From Celeribacter sp. PS-C1 (GTDB lineage Bacteria; Pseudomonadota; Alphaproteobacteria; Rhodobacterales; Rhodobacteraceae), in assembly GCF_019429625.1 (NCBI RefSeq), contig NZ_JAHXRW010000002.1, positions 403,348-467,347 on the forward strand: DNA of 64,000 bases, read 5' to 3'. Below the pieces are notes generated by a model, which saw only the letters and a program-made list of their open reading frames with translations, was not told the DNA's origin and did no database searches. Every line of letters starts with the position of its first letter. Position 1 is the first letter of the stretch. Positions 43,353-52,633 of the stretch are shown in pieces. Made by a program: the position numbers and the translations under genes.

Positions 43353-44621
43353 ATGAGCAATTCGTCCGGTGGTGACAGCAAAAACACGCTCTACTGCTCG
43401 TTCTGCGGCAAGAGCCAGCACGAGGTGCGCAAACTGATTGCGGGGCCGACCGTGTTCATATGTGACGAATGCGTCGAGCTGTGCATGGATATTATCCGCG
43501 AGGAGACTAAGACGTCGGGTCTGAAATCCTCCGAAGGCGTGCCCTCGCCGAAAGAGATTTGTCAGGTTCTTGACGATTACGTCATCGGCCAGGCGACCGC
43601 GAAACGCGTGCTCTCTGTCGCGGTGCACAACCATTATAAACGTCTCAACCATGCGGCCAAAGGATCGGGTGACATTGAGCTTGCCAAGTCGAATATCCTC
43701 CTGATCGGTCCGACTGGTTGCGGTAAGACTCTTTTGGCCCAGACGCTGGCGCGTATTCTTGATGTGCCCTTCACCATGGCTGATGCGACCACACTGACCG
43801 AAGCGGGCTATGTGGGCGAGGATGTGGAAAACATCATTCTCAAGCTGTTGCAGGCGTCCGAGTATAACGTCGAGCGTGCGCAGCGCGGCATCGTCTATAT
43901 CGACGAGGTCGACAAGATCACGCGCAAATCCGACAACCCCTCGATCACCCGCGACGTGTCGGGCGAGGGCGTGCAGCAGGCTTTGCTCAAGATCATGGAA
44001 GGCACAGTCGCCTCCGTGCCGCCGCAGGGTGGGCGCAAGCATCCGCAGCAGGAATTCCTGCAAGTGGACACCACGAACATCCTGTTCATTTGTGGTGGCG
44101 CCTTTGCTGGCCTCGACCGTATCATCGCGCAGCGCAACAAAGGCACTGCGATGGGCTTTGGCGCCGATGTGAAAAATGACGAGGACCGAGGTGTCGGCGA
44201 GCTGTTCAAAGAGCTCGAGCCCGAAGACCTGCTGAAATTCGGTTTGATCCCCGAATTTGTTGGTCGTCTGCCGGTTCTGGCGACTCTTGAGGATCTCGAT
44301 GAGGACGCGCTTGTCACCATCCTGACCCAGCCGAAAAACGCTCTGGTGAAACAGTATCAGCGTCTGTTCGAACTGGAAGACACCGATCTGACCTTCACCG
44401 AAGAGGCGCTCACCGCCATCGCTAAACGCGCTATCGAGCGCAAAACCGGCGCACGCGGTCTGCGGTCGATCCTCGAAGACATCCTTTTGGACACGATGTT
44501 CGAGCTTCCGGGCATGGACAATGTGACCGAAGTGGTCGTTAATGAAGAGGCTGTGACCTCCGAAGCGAAGCCGCTGATGATCTATTCCGAGGACGACGCC
44601 AAGGAAAAGACCGCCTCCTGA
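43353..44621 (+). CDS. clpX: Clp protease ATP-binding subunit ClpX
   Basis: ClpX, 422 residues, full length. The N-terminal zinc-binding domain has Cys15, Cys18, Cys37 and Cys40. The AAA+ module has Walker A GPTGCGKT (119-126), Walker [11 protein letters not shown], pore and sensor regions, and the IGF-type loop for ClpP docking is near [14 protein letters not shown]. The start is the ATG at 43353, with AGGGGA upstream; a GTG just before it is less likely. It unfolds tagged substrates and feeds them to ClpP. Confidence 0.98.
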   Translation: MSNSSGGDSKNTLYCSFCGKSQHEVRKLIAGPTVFICDECVELCMDIIREETKTSGLKSSEGVPSPKEICQVLDDYVIGQATAKRVLSVAVHNHYKRLNHAAKGSGDIELAKSNILLIGPTGCGKTLLAQTLARILDVPFTMADATTLTEAGYVGEDVENIILKLLQASEYNVERAQRGIVYIDEVDKITRKSDNPSITRDVSGEGVQQALLKIMEGTVASVPPQGGRKHPQQEFLQVDTTNILFICGGAFAGLDRIIAQRNKGTAMGFGADVKNDEDRGVGELFKELEPEDLLKFGLIPEFVGRLPVLATLEDLDEDALVTILTQPKNALVKQYQRLFELEDTDLTFTEEALTAIAKRAIERKTGARGLRSILEDILLDTMFELPGMDNVTEVVVNEEAVTSEAKPLMIYSEDDAKEKTAS

Positions 44622-44642
44622 GGAATGCGCTCTAACGAATTG

Positions 44643-44682
44643 AAAGCCCCGTCGCGGTCTCCGTCGGCGGGGCTTTGCTTTT
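44643..44682 (+). terminator. Terminator after clpX
   Basis: AAAGCCCCG pairs with CGGGGCTTT across a 16-base loop, followed by GCTTTTCC. It stands 22 bases after the clpX stop. Confidence 0.75.
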
Positions 44683-44793
44683 CCACGAGAATTTGAGCAG
44701 GAAAAGGCGGGGCGGGGAGCGGCTGCCCTCTGGACCTCTGCGCCCGGATGGTTCATAGAAAGAACCAAGCGAAATTCGAAAGGTGACACCGTC

Positions 44794-45177
44794 ATGGGGA
44801 TTTTGAACACGGCACTGCGGGCGTTGATCTGGTGGAAAGGTCAAACCATTGGCACGCAGCTTTTCACATGGCGTCACGGCATCAAAGTCGGCGAAGATGC
44901 GCAGGGCAATGCCTTTTATCGCAATGAAGACGACAGCCGCCGTTGGGTGATTTATAACGGTGATGTCGAAGCCTCCCGTATCAGCCCGGATTGGCATGGC
45001 TGGCTGCACCACACCTTTGCAAACCACCCAGGTCACGAAGCGCTTGAGCACAAGACTTGGGAAAAAGAGCACGTCGAAAACCTGACCGGCACCGTGGCCG
45101 CCTATGCGCCTGCAGGCTCGATCCGTCAGGCCAAGCCGATTGAGCGCCGCGATTACGAGGCGTGGCGGCCCGAATAA
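44794..45177 (+). CDS. NDUFA12-like NADH:ubiquinone oxidoreductase accessory subunit
   Basis: A 127-residue homologue of the mitochondrial complex I accessory subunit NDUFA12 (B17.2), found in alphaproteobacteria. Hallmarks are [29 protein letters not shown] and [13 protein letters not shown]. It binds the peripheral arm of complex I near the membrane. Its stop overlaps the MlaD-like start by one base (TAATG). The nuo operon itself is elsewhere. Confidence 0.95.
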   Translation: MGILNTALRALIWWKGQTIGTQLFTWRHGIKVGEDAQGNAFYRNEDDSRRWVIYNGDVEASRISPDWHGWLHHTFANHPGHEALEHKTWEKEHVENLTGTVAAYAPAGSIRQAKPIERRDYEAWRPE

Positions 45178-45641
45178 TGGCCGAAAATCCGACAGAAGTT
45201 GCGGTGGGCGCAGGCGTTGTGGCGCTGGCCTTGGGGTTTCTGGTCTATGCGGGCCAGATCACCGGGTTTGGAGGCGGCGCGTCCGAACATTATCAACTGA
45301 CCGCCTCTTTCCGATCCGCCGAAGGCATCTCGACGGGCACTGATGTGCGCCTGGCGGGCGTCAAGATCGGCACTGTCACCGCGCTCGATCTCAACCGCGA
45401 CACGTTTCGCGCCGAAGCGAGACTGACACTCGACGGCGATGTCGCGTTGCCGGATGACACGGCGGCGATGATTTCCTCCGAAGGCCTTCTGGGCGGCAAT
45501 TTCGTCGAACTTGTCCCCGGCGGTTCGATGTTCAATTTCGAGGACGGCCAAGTGATCGCGGACACCCAAGGCTCCGTGAGCCTGATCAACCTCTTGCTGA
45601 AATTCGTGACCGGAAGCGGTGACGAGGGGGCCTCGGAATGA
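45177..45641 (+). CDS. MlaD-like MCE-domain lipid transport protein
   Basis: A 154-residue MCE protein. One N-terminal helix (AVGAGVVALALGFLVYAG) anchors it in the inner membrane; the MCE domain follows (YQLTASFRSAEGISTGTDVR, LAGVKIGTVTALDL, EGLLGGNFVELVPGG). It would form a hexameric ring for phospholipid trafficking between membranes. The start at 45177 overlaps the previous stop; five codons more are possible. MlaFEB partners are not here, as is usual for this alphaproteobacterial locus. Confidence 0.92.
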   Translation: MAENPTEVAVGAGVVALALGFLVYAGQITGFGGGASEHYQLTASFRSAEGISTGTDVRLAGVKIGTVTALDLNRDTFRAEARLTLDGDVALPDDTAAMISSEGLLGGNFVELVPGGSMFNFEDGQVIADTQGSVSLINLLLKFVTGSGDEGASE

Positions 45642-46177
45642 TCCGTCGCACGGCCCTCATGGCCGCCCTGATGCTCAGCGCGCCCGCGTGGGCGCAAGAC
45701 GGCGGTTTCAACGACGATCTTGAGACGGGTCTCGATGAGATCATCATCACTCCGCTGGATGAGAGCGATCAGGTTGGTGGCTTTGGCGCAGGTGGTCTGT
45801 CGCTCGAAGATCTGCAAAACCTGCCCAATGAGGGTTTTCAGCAAGAGCTGAAAGACATCACGACAGAGTTGCAGGAGAATGTCGTCTCGGCCTCAGGTGC
45901 CACCGTGCGCGCGCTCGACAAGCTGACTGGCGAAGTGGCCGATCTCACGCTGGAGACGGGTGGTGGCGAGGTTTTCGGTCGGATCGAAGTGTTTCTCGGC
46001 GATTGTCGCTACCCCGAAGACAACCCCTCGGGCGATGCCTATGCCTACCTCGTGGTGCGCGCACAGGGCAGCGATGCGCCGGTGTTTTCCGGTTGGATGG
46101 TTGCTTCCAGCCCGGCCTTGAACGCTATGGATCACCAGCGCTACGACATCTGGCCTCTGAGCTGTAGCACCTCCTGA
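45638..46177 (+). CDS. DUF2155 domain-containing exported protein
   Basis: A 179-residue exported protein. The signal peptide is MIRRTALMAALMLSAPAWA. The C-terminal DUF2155 domain has ATVRALDKLTGEVADLTLE, FLGDCRYPEDNPSGDAYAYL and the ending HQRYDIWPLSC; two cysteines may form a disulfide. It overlaps the MlaD-like gene by four bases and is therefore probably made together with it. Function unknown; an envelope role is inferred. Its last 37 bases overlap the convergent aat gene. Confidence 0.88.
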   Translation: MIRRTALMAALMLSAPAWAQDGGFNDDLETGLDEIIITPLDESDQVGGFGAGGLSLEDLQNLPNEGFQQELKDITTELQENVVSASGATVRALDKLTGEVADLTLETGGGEVFGRIEVFLGDCRYPEDNPSGDAYAYLVVRAQGSDAPVFSGWMVASSPALNAMDHQRYDIWPLSCSTS

Positions 46178-46785
46178 GGCGTCAACGGGTCTGCGTGAGC
46201 CGTGAAATCTGCGCGTGTTGTCAAAGCCTTGCTTAAAAGAGTTCGGTACTCCGCGCGCGGAATTTCTTGCCCGCCAAGGCTGGCGAGATGCTCTGTCAGA
46301 AATTGCGTGTCGAACAACGTGAACGCGCAGCGCTTGAGATGTGCGACCAGATAGGCCAACACGATCTTTGAGGCACTGGGCACCCGCGAAAACATGCTTT
46401 CGCCGAAAAATGCCGTGCCTAAGGCCAAGCCATAGGTGCCGCCGACCAGCCGATCTCCGTCCCAAAGTTCCACGGAATGGCCGAAACCCATCTCGTGAAG
46501 TTCGGTGTAAAGATCGAAAATTATGTCGTTGATCCAGGTCTCGTCGCGATCCGCGCAGCCCTGCATCACGCCTATGAAGTCCTGATCGAAGGTGATGCAA
46601 TAGCTGTCCTGCCGGATCAGGCGCGCCAGTGAGCGCGAGATGTGAAACCCGTCCAAAGGAATGATGCCTCGCTCACGCGGGTCGACCCAGAACAGGCTCT
46701 CATCCTCGCGCGACTCCGCCATGGGAAAGACGCCATTGGCATAGGCTTGCAGGATCAATTCCGGGGTCAGTTCGACGTGGTTCAT
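46141..46785 (-). CDS. aat: Leucyl/phenylalanyl-tRNA--protein transferase
   Basis: Aat, 214 residues, transfers Leu or Phe from aminoacyl-tRNA to N-terminal Arg/Lys of proteins, marking them for ClpS-ClpAP degradation. Family motifs are AYANGVFPMAES, FWVDPRERGIIPLD, VELWDGDRLVGGTYGLALG and SMFSR. The 3' end overlaps the DUF2155 gene tail by 37 bases in convergent orientation. A functional link with ClpP nearby is possible, although no clpS is seen here. Confidence 0.96.
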   Translation of the reverse strand: MNHVELTPELILQAYANGVFPMAESREDESLFWVDPRERGIIPLDGFHISRSLARLIRQDSYCITFDQDFIGVMQGCADRDETWINDIIFDLYTELHEMGFGHSVELWDGDRLVGGTYGLALGTAFFGESMFSRVPSASKIVLAYLVAHLKRCAFTLFDTQFLTEHLASLGGQEIPRAEYRTLLSKALTTRADFTAHADPLTPQEVLQLRGQMS

Positions 46786-46810
46786 GGCGGTGAATGTGAC
46801 GTGGGAGAGC

Positions 46811-46842
46811 GCAAAAGAAAAGGCCGCGCATCACACGCGGCC
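46811..46842 (-). terminator. Terminator after accC
   Basis: On the minus strand CGCGGCC pairs with GGCCGCG (7 bp, 7-base loop), followed by the T-rich TTTTCTTTTGC. It lies 25 bases after the accC stop. Confidence 0.75.
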
Positions 46843-46867
46843 CTTCAAACTTTAGAGACGGGTCAGG

Positions 46868-48220
46868 TCAGCCGAGATTGGCCTCAAGCCATTTTTCCAA
46901 CCAGTGGATGTTGTAGTTGCCCGTAAGCACATCCTCTTCCTGCAACAGTGCGTGGAACAACGGGATCGTGGTGTCGACGCCGTCAACGATCAGCTCTCCC
47001 AGTGCGCGGTTGAGACGCGCTAGGGCTTCGGGCCGGTCGCGACCATGCACGATCAGCTTGCCGATCAAGCTGTCGTAGTAGGGCGGGATCGAATAGCCGT
47101 CATAAAGTCCGGAATCCATCCGAACACCCAGACCACCCGGCGCGTGATATTGCGTGATCTTGCCGGGGCAGGGTGTGAAATTCGGCAGACGCTCGGCGTT
47201 GATCCGAACCTCGATGGCGTGACCGTTCAGCTTCAGGTCGTCTTGGCCGAAAGACAGTTTTTCGCCCGATGCGACAAGGATCTGTTCGCGCACGAGGTCT
47301 TGGCCAAACACAGCTTCGGTGACCGGGTGCTCCACTTGAAGACGGGTGTTCATCTCGATGAAATAGAACTCGCCGTCCTCGTAGAGAAACTCGATCGTGC
47401 CTGCGCCTTTGTAGCCCATCTCAGCGATGGCATTGGCACAGATGCCGCCGATATGAGCGCGCTCTTCCGGGGAGATTGAGGGGCCGGGGGCCTCTTCAAA
47501 GACCTTCTGGTGACGCCGCTGCAGGGAACAGTCACGCTCGCCAAGGTGGACACCGCCGCCCTGACCGTCGCCGAACACCTGCACTTCGATGTGACGCGGC
47601 TTCTGGAGGTATTTCTCCATATACACCTCGTCATTGCCAAAGGCGGCTTTCGCCTCGGACCGTGCGGTGCGGAACGCGACTTCAAGTTCGGCTTCGTCTT
47701 TCGCCACTTTCATGCCGCGCCCGCCGCCGCCGGCGGTGGCTTTGATGATGACCGGATAGCCCATGTCGGAGGCCGCTTTTTTCGCGGCATCGACATCAGG
47801 CACGCCGCCTTTGGAGCCCGGCACAACGGGGATACCTAGCTTTTCGGCAGTTTCCTTCGCGGTGATCTTGTCGCCCATCTGGCGGATGTGCTCCGCAGAC
47901 GGCCCGATAAAGGTCAGGCCATGATCTTCGACGATCTGCACGAAGGCGGCGTTTTCCGAAAGGAACCCGTAGCCCGGGTGGATCGCCTGCGCGCCGGTGA
48001 TTTCACAGGCGGCGATGATCGCCGGGAAATTCAGGTAGGATTGGGCCGAGCTGTTCGGACCAATACAGACCGCTTCGTCCGCCATACGCACATGCATTGC
48101 ATTGGCGTCGGCTTGCGAGTGGACGGCCACCGATTGAATGCCCATCTCACGACAGGCGCGGATCACCCGAAGAGCGATCTCGCCACGGTTGGCGATGAGG
48201 ATTTTATCGAACATCGACAA
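46868..48220 (-). CDS. accC: Acetyl-CoA carboxylase biotin carboxylase subunit
   Basis: AccC, 450 residues, carboxylates biotin on AccB with ATP and bicarbonate, the first half-reaction of fatty acid synthesis. The ATP-grasp domain is clear: [17 protein letters not shown] (glycine-rich loop), [20 protein letters not shown], and [18 protein letters not shown] with the catalytic glutamate and asparagine. It follows accB by five bases. Confidence 0.98.
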   Translation of the reverse strand: MSMFDKILIANRGEIALRVIRACREMGIQSVAVHSQADANAMHVRMADEAVCIGPNSSAQSYLNFPAIIAACEITGAQAIHPGYGFLSENAAFVQIVEDHGLTFIGPSAEHIRQMGDKITAKETAEKLGIPVVPGSKGGVPDVDAAKKAASDMGYPVIIKATAGGGGRGMKVAKDEAELEVAFRTARSEAKAAFGNDEVYMEKYLQKPRHIEVQVFGDGQGGGVHLGERDCSLQRRHQKVFEEAPGPSISPEERAHIGGICANAIAEMGYKGAGTIEFLYEDGEFYFIEMNTRLQVEHPVTEAVFGQDLVREQILVASGEKLSFGQDDLKLNGHAIEVRINAERLPNFTPCPGKITQYHAPGGLGVRMDSGLYDGYSIPPYYDSLIGKLIVHGRDRPEALARLNRALGELIVDGVDTTIPLFHALLQEEDVLTGNYNIHWLEKWLEANLG

Positions 48221-48225
48221 ACCCC

Positions 48226-48720
48226 TTATTCGATGATCATCAAAGGTGCGCCGAATTCGACCGGGGTGCCGTCGTCCACGAGGACGCGTTTCACGGTCCC
48301 GGATTTCGGAGCGGGGATGTGGTTCATGGTCTTCATGGCTTCGACGATCAGAACCGTCTGACCTTCGGAGACTTTGTCGCCCACTTTCACGAAGGGCGCA
48401 GCACCCGGTTCAGCGGCGAGATAGGCGGTGCCGACCATCGGCGAGGGCACTGCGTTCGGATCGTTCGCCGGATCGCCTGCATCGGCGGCGGCAGCGACAG
48501 GAGCGCTCGCGGGGGCGGCAGCCGGGGCAGCGGCTGCGACAGGTGCGGGGGCTGCGGCCACGGTCTGAACGACCTGAGGGGCTGCGCGGCTCACGCGGAC
48601 GTTGAGGCTGTCATTGTCGCCATATTCGCGCATGACTTCGAGTTCGGTGAGCTCGTTGGCGCTCAGGAGTTCAGCCAATGCCTGAATGAAAGCCACGTCG
48701 GCGTCGTTTTGCTTTGTCAT
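48226..48720 (-). CDS. accB: Acetyl-CoA carboxylase biotin carboxyl carrier protein
   Basis: AccB, 164 residues. An N-terminal helical part ([19 protein letters not shown]) is joined by a long Ala/Pro-rich linker (residues about 60-95) to the biotinyl domain. The biotin attachment lysine is in the motif EAMKTMN near residue 130. It carries biotin between AccC and the carboxyltransferase. It forms a two-gene operon with accC. Confidence 0.97.
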   Translation of the reverse strand: MTKQNDADVAFIQALAELLSANELTELEVMREYGDNDSLNVRVSRAAPQVVQTVAAAPAPVAAAAPAAAPASAPVAAAADAGDPANDPNAVPSPMVGTAYLAAEPGAAPFVKVGDKVSEGQTVLIVEAMKTMNHIPAPKSGTVKRVLVDDGTPVEFGAPLMIIE

Positions 48721-49032
48721 ATGTTCAACTCGGTTATGGGCCGCCTGGGTCTCTGGTGCATAGCTTATATGCTGTTCGAGCCTGGGCTGATTGATCTTCT
48801 GAGTTCCGTATATAGGCCTTGTGACGTTGCGTGAAAACCCGATAACCGAAGCTGACGCAGGGAGAATGGCGCAAACTTTGCCTATGTTTTGGGCGCTCGC
48901 GCATGATTATTCGGCGTGAAGAGCGGGATAAGACCGAAAATAACTGGCTCTTAAATTTTACCGCTTGATAAAAAAATGAACCCTGTCACGCTCGAGTCAT
49001 CAATAAAAGCAAGCCAACAGGGAGCAAGCCCG
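48721..49032. other. Divergent promoter region accB / preT, no gene
   Basis: The 312-base region must hold the promoters of accB (minus) and preT (plus). No RutR box with even one perfect TTGACCA half-site is seen, unlike the pydC-side operator at 54317. The right part (48945-48975) is A/T-rich. No RNA gene or repeat is recognised. Confidence 0.5.
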
Positions 49033-50370
49033 ATGTCCAACACACCGCTGACGCCCGGCATTACCGCCGGACGCCTGCCCGAGGAAAGCTATGCCGCGCA
49101 GTTTTCCGATCTGCACCCGGTGCTCGACGATCACGAGGCGCTCGTCGCCGCAGACCGGTGCTATTTCTGCCATGACGCACCTTGTATGACGGCGTGCCCG
49201 ACATCGATCGACGTGCCCCTGTTCATTCGCCAGATCATGACTGGGACGCCTGAGGCGGCGGCCAAGACCATTTTCGACCAGAACATTCTGGGCGGCATGT
49301 GCGCGCGGGTCTGTCCGACGGAGACTCTTTGTGAGGAGGTCTGTGTGCGGGAGATCGCAGAGGGCAAGCCGGTCGAGATCGGCCGTCTGCAACGCTACGC
49401 CACCGACGCGCTGATGGCGAAAGGTGTCCATCCCTACACGCGCGCTGAGGCAACCGGCAAAAAGGTCGCCGTGGTGGGGGCAGGTCCTGCAGGTCTCGCG
49501 GCGGCGCACCGTCTCGCGCTGAAGGGCCACGACGTGGTGATGTTCGACGCACGACCGAAATCGGGCGGGCTCAACGAATACGGCATCGCGTCCTATAAGG
49601 CGCCTGATGGCTACGCTCAGAAAGAGGTCGATTGGCTGATGCAGATCGGCGGGATCACCGTCGAGACCGGCAAAAAGCTGGGCGACGGGCTCACGCTCGA
49701 GGGGTTGAAAGCCGACTACGACGCCGTGTTCCTCGCCATCGGTCTGGCGGGTGTCAATGCGCTACGAGCCGAGGGGGAAGACGCTGAGGGCGTGCTTGAT
49801 GCGGTCGATTTTATCTCTGAACTGCGTCAGGCGGCTGACCTGTCGAAATTGCCGGTGGGCCGCAATGTTGTGGTGATCGGCGGCGGCATGACTGCCGTGG
49901 ACGCCGCGGTGCAGGCGAAACTTCTGGGCGCCCAGAATGTCTCGATGGTCTATCGCCGGGGCCGCGCCAGCATGTCGGCGTCCGAGTATGAACAGGAACT
50001 CGCCGCCTCGAAAGGCGTGCAGATTTTCTACAATGCGGCCCCAGTTGCGGTCTACGGCGACGGCGCGGTCGAGGAGATCGAGTTCGAATACACCTCCGAG
50101 GAGGGCGGCAGCCTGAAAGGCACCGGCGAGACCTTCCGCTTGCCTGCCGATCAAGTGTTTAAGGCCATCGGTCAAACGCTCGATGGTGCGCCGGAGGGGA
50201 TCGAAATCACGGGCGGCAAGATCGCGGTGGACGCCGTGGGGCGGACCTCGATTGCGGGCGTCTGGGCCGGGGGCGATTGTGCCTCGGGTGGCGAAGACCT
50301 GACCGTGACTGCGGTGTCCGAAGGACGCGACGCCGCCGAAGACATCCACGCCAAGCTGATGGAGGGCTGA
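49033..50370 (+). CDS. preT: NAD-dependent dihydropyrimidine dehydrogenase subunit PreT
   Basis: PreT, 445 residues, is the FAD/NAD(P)H-binding subunit of bacterial dihydropyrimidine dehydrogenase, which reduces uracil and thymine. N-terminal Fe-S ligands are in CYFCHDAPCMTACPTSID and CARVCPTETLCEEVCV. The FAD site is AVVGAGPAGLAAAHRL and the nucleotide site VVVIGGGMTAVDAAVQ. The start at 49033 (MSNTPLTPG) follows GGGAG by about ten bases; an ATG 19 codons earlier lacks a ribosome site. preA starts three bases after its stop. Confidence 0.93.
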   Translation: MSNTPLTPGITAGRLPEESYAAQFSDLHPVLDDHEALVAADRCYFCHDAPCMTACPTSIDVPLFIRQIMTGTPEAAAKTIFDQNILGGMCARVCPTETLCEEVCVREIAEGKPVEIGRLQRYATDALMAKGVHPYTRAEATGKKVAVVGAGPAGLAAAHRLALKGHDVVMFDARPKSGGLNEYGIASYKAPDGYAQKEVDWLMQIGGITVETGKKLGDGLTLEGLKADYDAVFLAIGLAGVNALRAEGEDAEGVLDAVDFISELRQAADLSKLPVGRNVVVIGGGMTAVDAAVQAKLLGAQNVSMVYRRGRASMSASEYEQELAASKGVQIFYNAAPVAVYGDGAVEEIEFEYTSEEGGSLKGTGETFRLPADQVFKAIGQTLDGAPEGIEITGGKIAVDAVGRTSIAGVWAGGDCASGGEDLTVTAVSEGRDAAEDIHAKLMEG

Positions 50371-50373
50371 GCC

Positions 50374-51672
50374 ATGGCCGATTTGACAAGCACCTTTTGT
50401 GGCATCACAAGCCCGAACCCCTTTTGGCTGGCCTCCGCGCCGCCGACCGACAAGGAATACAACGTCCGCCGCGCCTTTGAGGCCGGGTGGGGCGGTGTGG
50501 TCTGGAAGACTCTGGGCGAAGAGGGGCCGCCGGTCGTCAACGTCAACGGGCCGCGTTATGGGGCCATTCACGGCGCCGACCGCCGCCTTTTGGGCCTCAA
50601 CAACATCGAGCTGATCACTGACCGTCCGCTGGAGGTGAACCTCGAAGAGATGACTCGTGTGAAAAAGGACTACCCGGACCGGGCGCTGATCGCCTCGGTC
50701 ATGGTGCCTTGTGATGCCGACAGCTGGAAAAACATCATTCCGCGCATTGCCGAGACCGGCTGCGACGGGTTCGAGCTAAACTTTGGCTGTCCGCATGGCA
50801 TGGCCGAGCGCGGTATGGGCTCCGCCGTGGGGCAGGTGCCCGAGTACATCGAGATGGTGACGCGCTGGTGCAAGGAATCGACGGACCTTCCGGTGATCGT
50901 GAAACTGACGCCCAACATCACCAATATTCTCTACCCTGCGGAGGCGGCCCTGCGTGGTGGTGCCGATGCGGTCAGCCTGATCAATACGATCAACTCGATC
51001 ACCTCGGTCAACCTCGATGCGTTTTCGCCCGAGCCGATGATCGACGGCAAAGGCACCCACGGCGGCTATTGTGGCCCGGCGGTGAAGCCGATTGCGATGA
51101 ACATGGTGGCCGAAATTGCCCGCAACCCGGCGACGGCGAAGTTGCCGATCTCGGGCATTGGCGGCGTGACCACCTGGCGCGATGCGGCGGAGTTCATGGC
51201 GCTTGGCGCGGGCAACGTACAGGTTTGTACGGCGGCGATGACTTATGGCTTCAAGATCGTCGAAGAGATGATTTCGGGGCTGAGCCAGTACCTCGACGAA
51301 AAGGAAATGGCGCTCTCCGATCTGGTCGGCAAAGCCACGCCCAACGTGACGGATTGGCAATATCTTAACCTCAACCACGTCACCAAAGCGGTGATCAATC
51401 AGGACGATTGCATCAACTGCGGGCGCTGTTATGCGGCCTGTGAGGACACCTCGCATCAGGCGATCGAAATGAGCCCGGATCGCACCTTCACCGTCAAGGA
51501 CGATGAATGTGTGGCCTGTAACCTCTGCGTCAATGTCTGCCCGATCGAGGGCTGTATCACCATGAAAACATTGGGTAAAGGCGAGGTGGACGAGCGTACT
51601 GGCAAGCCGGTGGGCGATTATGCCAACTGGACAACGCATCCGAACAACGTCGCGGCTGTTTCCGCGGAGTGA
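50374..51672 (+). CDS. preA: NAD-dependent dihydropyrimidine dehydrogenase subunit PreA
   Basis: PreA, 432 residues, is the FMN-binding catalytic subunit. The TIM barrel has NPFWLASAPPTDKEYNVRRA, FELNFGCPHGMAERGMG and VSLINTINSITSVNLD. The C-terminal ferredoxin domain has two [4Fe-4S] motifs, CINCGRCYAACEDTSHQ and CVACNLCVNVCPIEGC. With PreT it reduces uracil to dihydrouracil, the substrate of the hydantoinase-family enzyme encoded at 55670. Two hairpins follow its stop. Confidence 0.95.
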   Translation: MADLTSTFCGITSPNPFWLASAPPTDKEYNVRRAFEAGWGGVVWKTLGEEGPPVVNVNGPRYGAIHGADRRLLGLNNIELITDRPLEVNLEEMTRVKKDYPDRALIASVMVPCDADSWKNIIPRIAETGCDGFELNFGCPHGMAERGMGSAVGQVPEYIEMVTRWCKESTDLPVIVKLTPNITNILYPAEAALRGGADAVSLINTINSITSVNLDAFSPEPMIDGKGTHGGYCGPAVKPIAMNMVAEIARNPATAKLPISGIGGVTTWRDAAEFMALGAGNVQVCTAAMTYGFKIVEEMISGLSQYLDEKEMALSDLVGKATPNVTDWQYLNLNHVTKAVINQDDCINCGRCYAACEDTSHQAIEMSPDRTFTVKDDECVACNLCVNVCPIEGCITMKTLGKGEVDERTGKPVGDYANWTTHPNNVAAVSAE

Positions 51673-51682
51673 TGTGGGATTT

Positions 51683-51706
51683 GTCGGCTGATTTCGGTCA
51701 GCCGAC
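51683..51706 (+). other. Perfect 9-bp hairpin after preA
   Basis: GTCGGCTGA pairs with TCAGCCGAC around TTTCGG, 10 bases after the preA stop. No T-run follows. It precedes the true terminator at 51731 and probably protects the mRNA end. Confidence 0.55.
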
Positions 51707-51730
51707 TGCCGTCGAACACATCAACACAGA

Positions 51731-51759
51731 CCCCGAGGCACTCTCGGGGTTTGTTTTTT
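51731..51759 (+). terminator. Rho-independent terminator of preTA
   Basis: CCCCGAG pairs with CTCGGGG around a 5-base loop, followed by TTTGTTTTTT. Confidence 0.88.
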
Positions 51760-51878
51760 ACTGACACCCCTGACTGCAATGTTCCACAGAGGCACCGGCC
51801 AAATGGCGCGGTGTGCTGGACCGATCTCCATATTGAAAATTGCGCCATCCTTGCGCGTCTTTGGGATCACCTTAGACG

Positions 51879-52469
51879 TTAGCCGTCAAAAGGAGTTCTC
51901 TGAACTGCCGCCGGGCCGGACAGCCGGGTTTCGGGATCAATGGCCTCCGCAGGCGCATCGCTCAGCGCCAATACCTCTTCCGTGGCCATGTCTATTGCTT
52001 CCACCTCAGGGGCGGATGTCGCCGCATCTTCTGGCGGTCTCGCCTCCGCACCCTCTGCCTTCGCCGCGCTTCTCGGCGCAATCGCCGCCTCATCTTCGGC
52101 TTGCGTGCGCTTTGCGGCGATCTCGGCAATCGTGTTGCGCAGATCAAGCTCCACCTCGAGGACAGAGGCCTGAAACGCCGGCGTCGGGCCGGTCAAGATG
52201 TCGTCGGGAAGTTCCGATGTGTCGATGCCATATACCGCCTTCATCGCGCGTTCAGCCTCCGTGGCGGAGGAGGCGTCAGACACCTCGTCAAGTTTGTAAG
52301 ACAGGATTTCGCCATTCTGGCCGGGAAGTTCGTTCCCCTTTGTATAAGTTGCAGTTCCGTTCAGCGCGGTTTCCGCGATCTGAGGAACGTCTGGCTTCGG
52401 CGGATCTGGCGGTTGTCTGAAAGCAAATCCACCACCTCCTAAAGCCGGCACGCCCGCGATATTGGTCAT
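51879..52469 (-). CDS. Hypothetical Ala/Glu/Pro-rich protein
   Basis: A 196-residue protein not recognised. It starts at 52469 with AAGGAG seven bases upstream, a strong reason to treat it as real. There is no signal peptide or membrane helix. The N-terminal 30 residues are Gly/Pro-rich (GVPALGGGGFAFRQPPDPPK), the middle looks globular (LDLRNTIAEIAAKRTQAEDE region helical), and the C-terminal third is acidic and alanine-rich, probably disordered. It lies between preTA and rutR on the opposite strand to preTA. Similar short secreted-looking or flagellar-hook-associated proteins exist in Rhodobacterales, but no assignment is made. Confidence 0.6.
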   Translation of the reverse strand: MTNIAGVPALGGGGFAFRQPPDPPKPDVPQIAETALNGTATYTKGNELPGQNGEILSYKLDEVSDASSATEAERAMKAVYGIDTSELPDDILTGPTPAFQASVLEVELDLRNTIAEIAAKRTQAEDEAAIAPRSAAKAEGAEARPPEDAATSAPEVEAIDMATEEVLALSDAPAEAIDPETRLSGPAAVQRTPFDG

Positions 52470-52633
52470 GCTAAGCTCCTTTTCTCAGGAGCCCCCACCA
52501 TCTTTCTTTATAAAAGGTTGTGGTTCATGAAGCGTTAATACACGCGGGTATTTTTACTCTTGGTTAACACGATGAACGCCGCTCCGGATGGGGACGGCGA
52601 GTTTCGCTTTCCAGCGGGTTAATATGGACAGCT

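Noticed and set aside
45177..45641. Full Mla phospholipid transport operon
   Set aside because: Only the MlaD-like gene is present; neighbours are the NDUFA12-like and DUF2155 genes.
48721..49032. RutR box upstream of preT
   Set aside because: I looked for TTGACCA or TGGTCAA half-sites on both strands of this region and found none.
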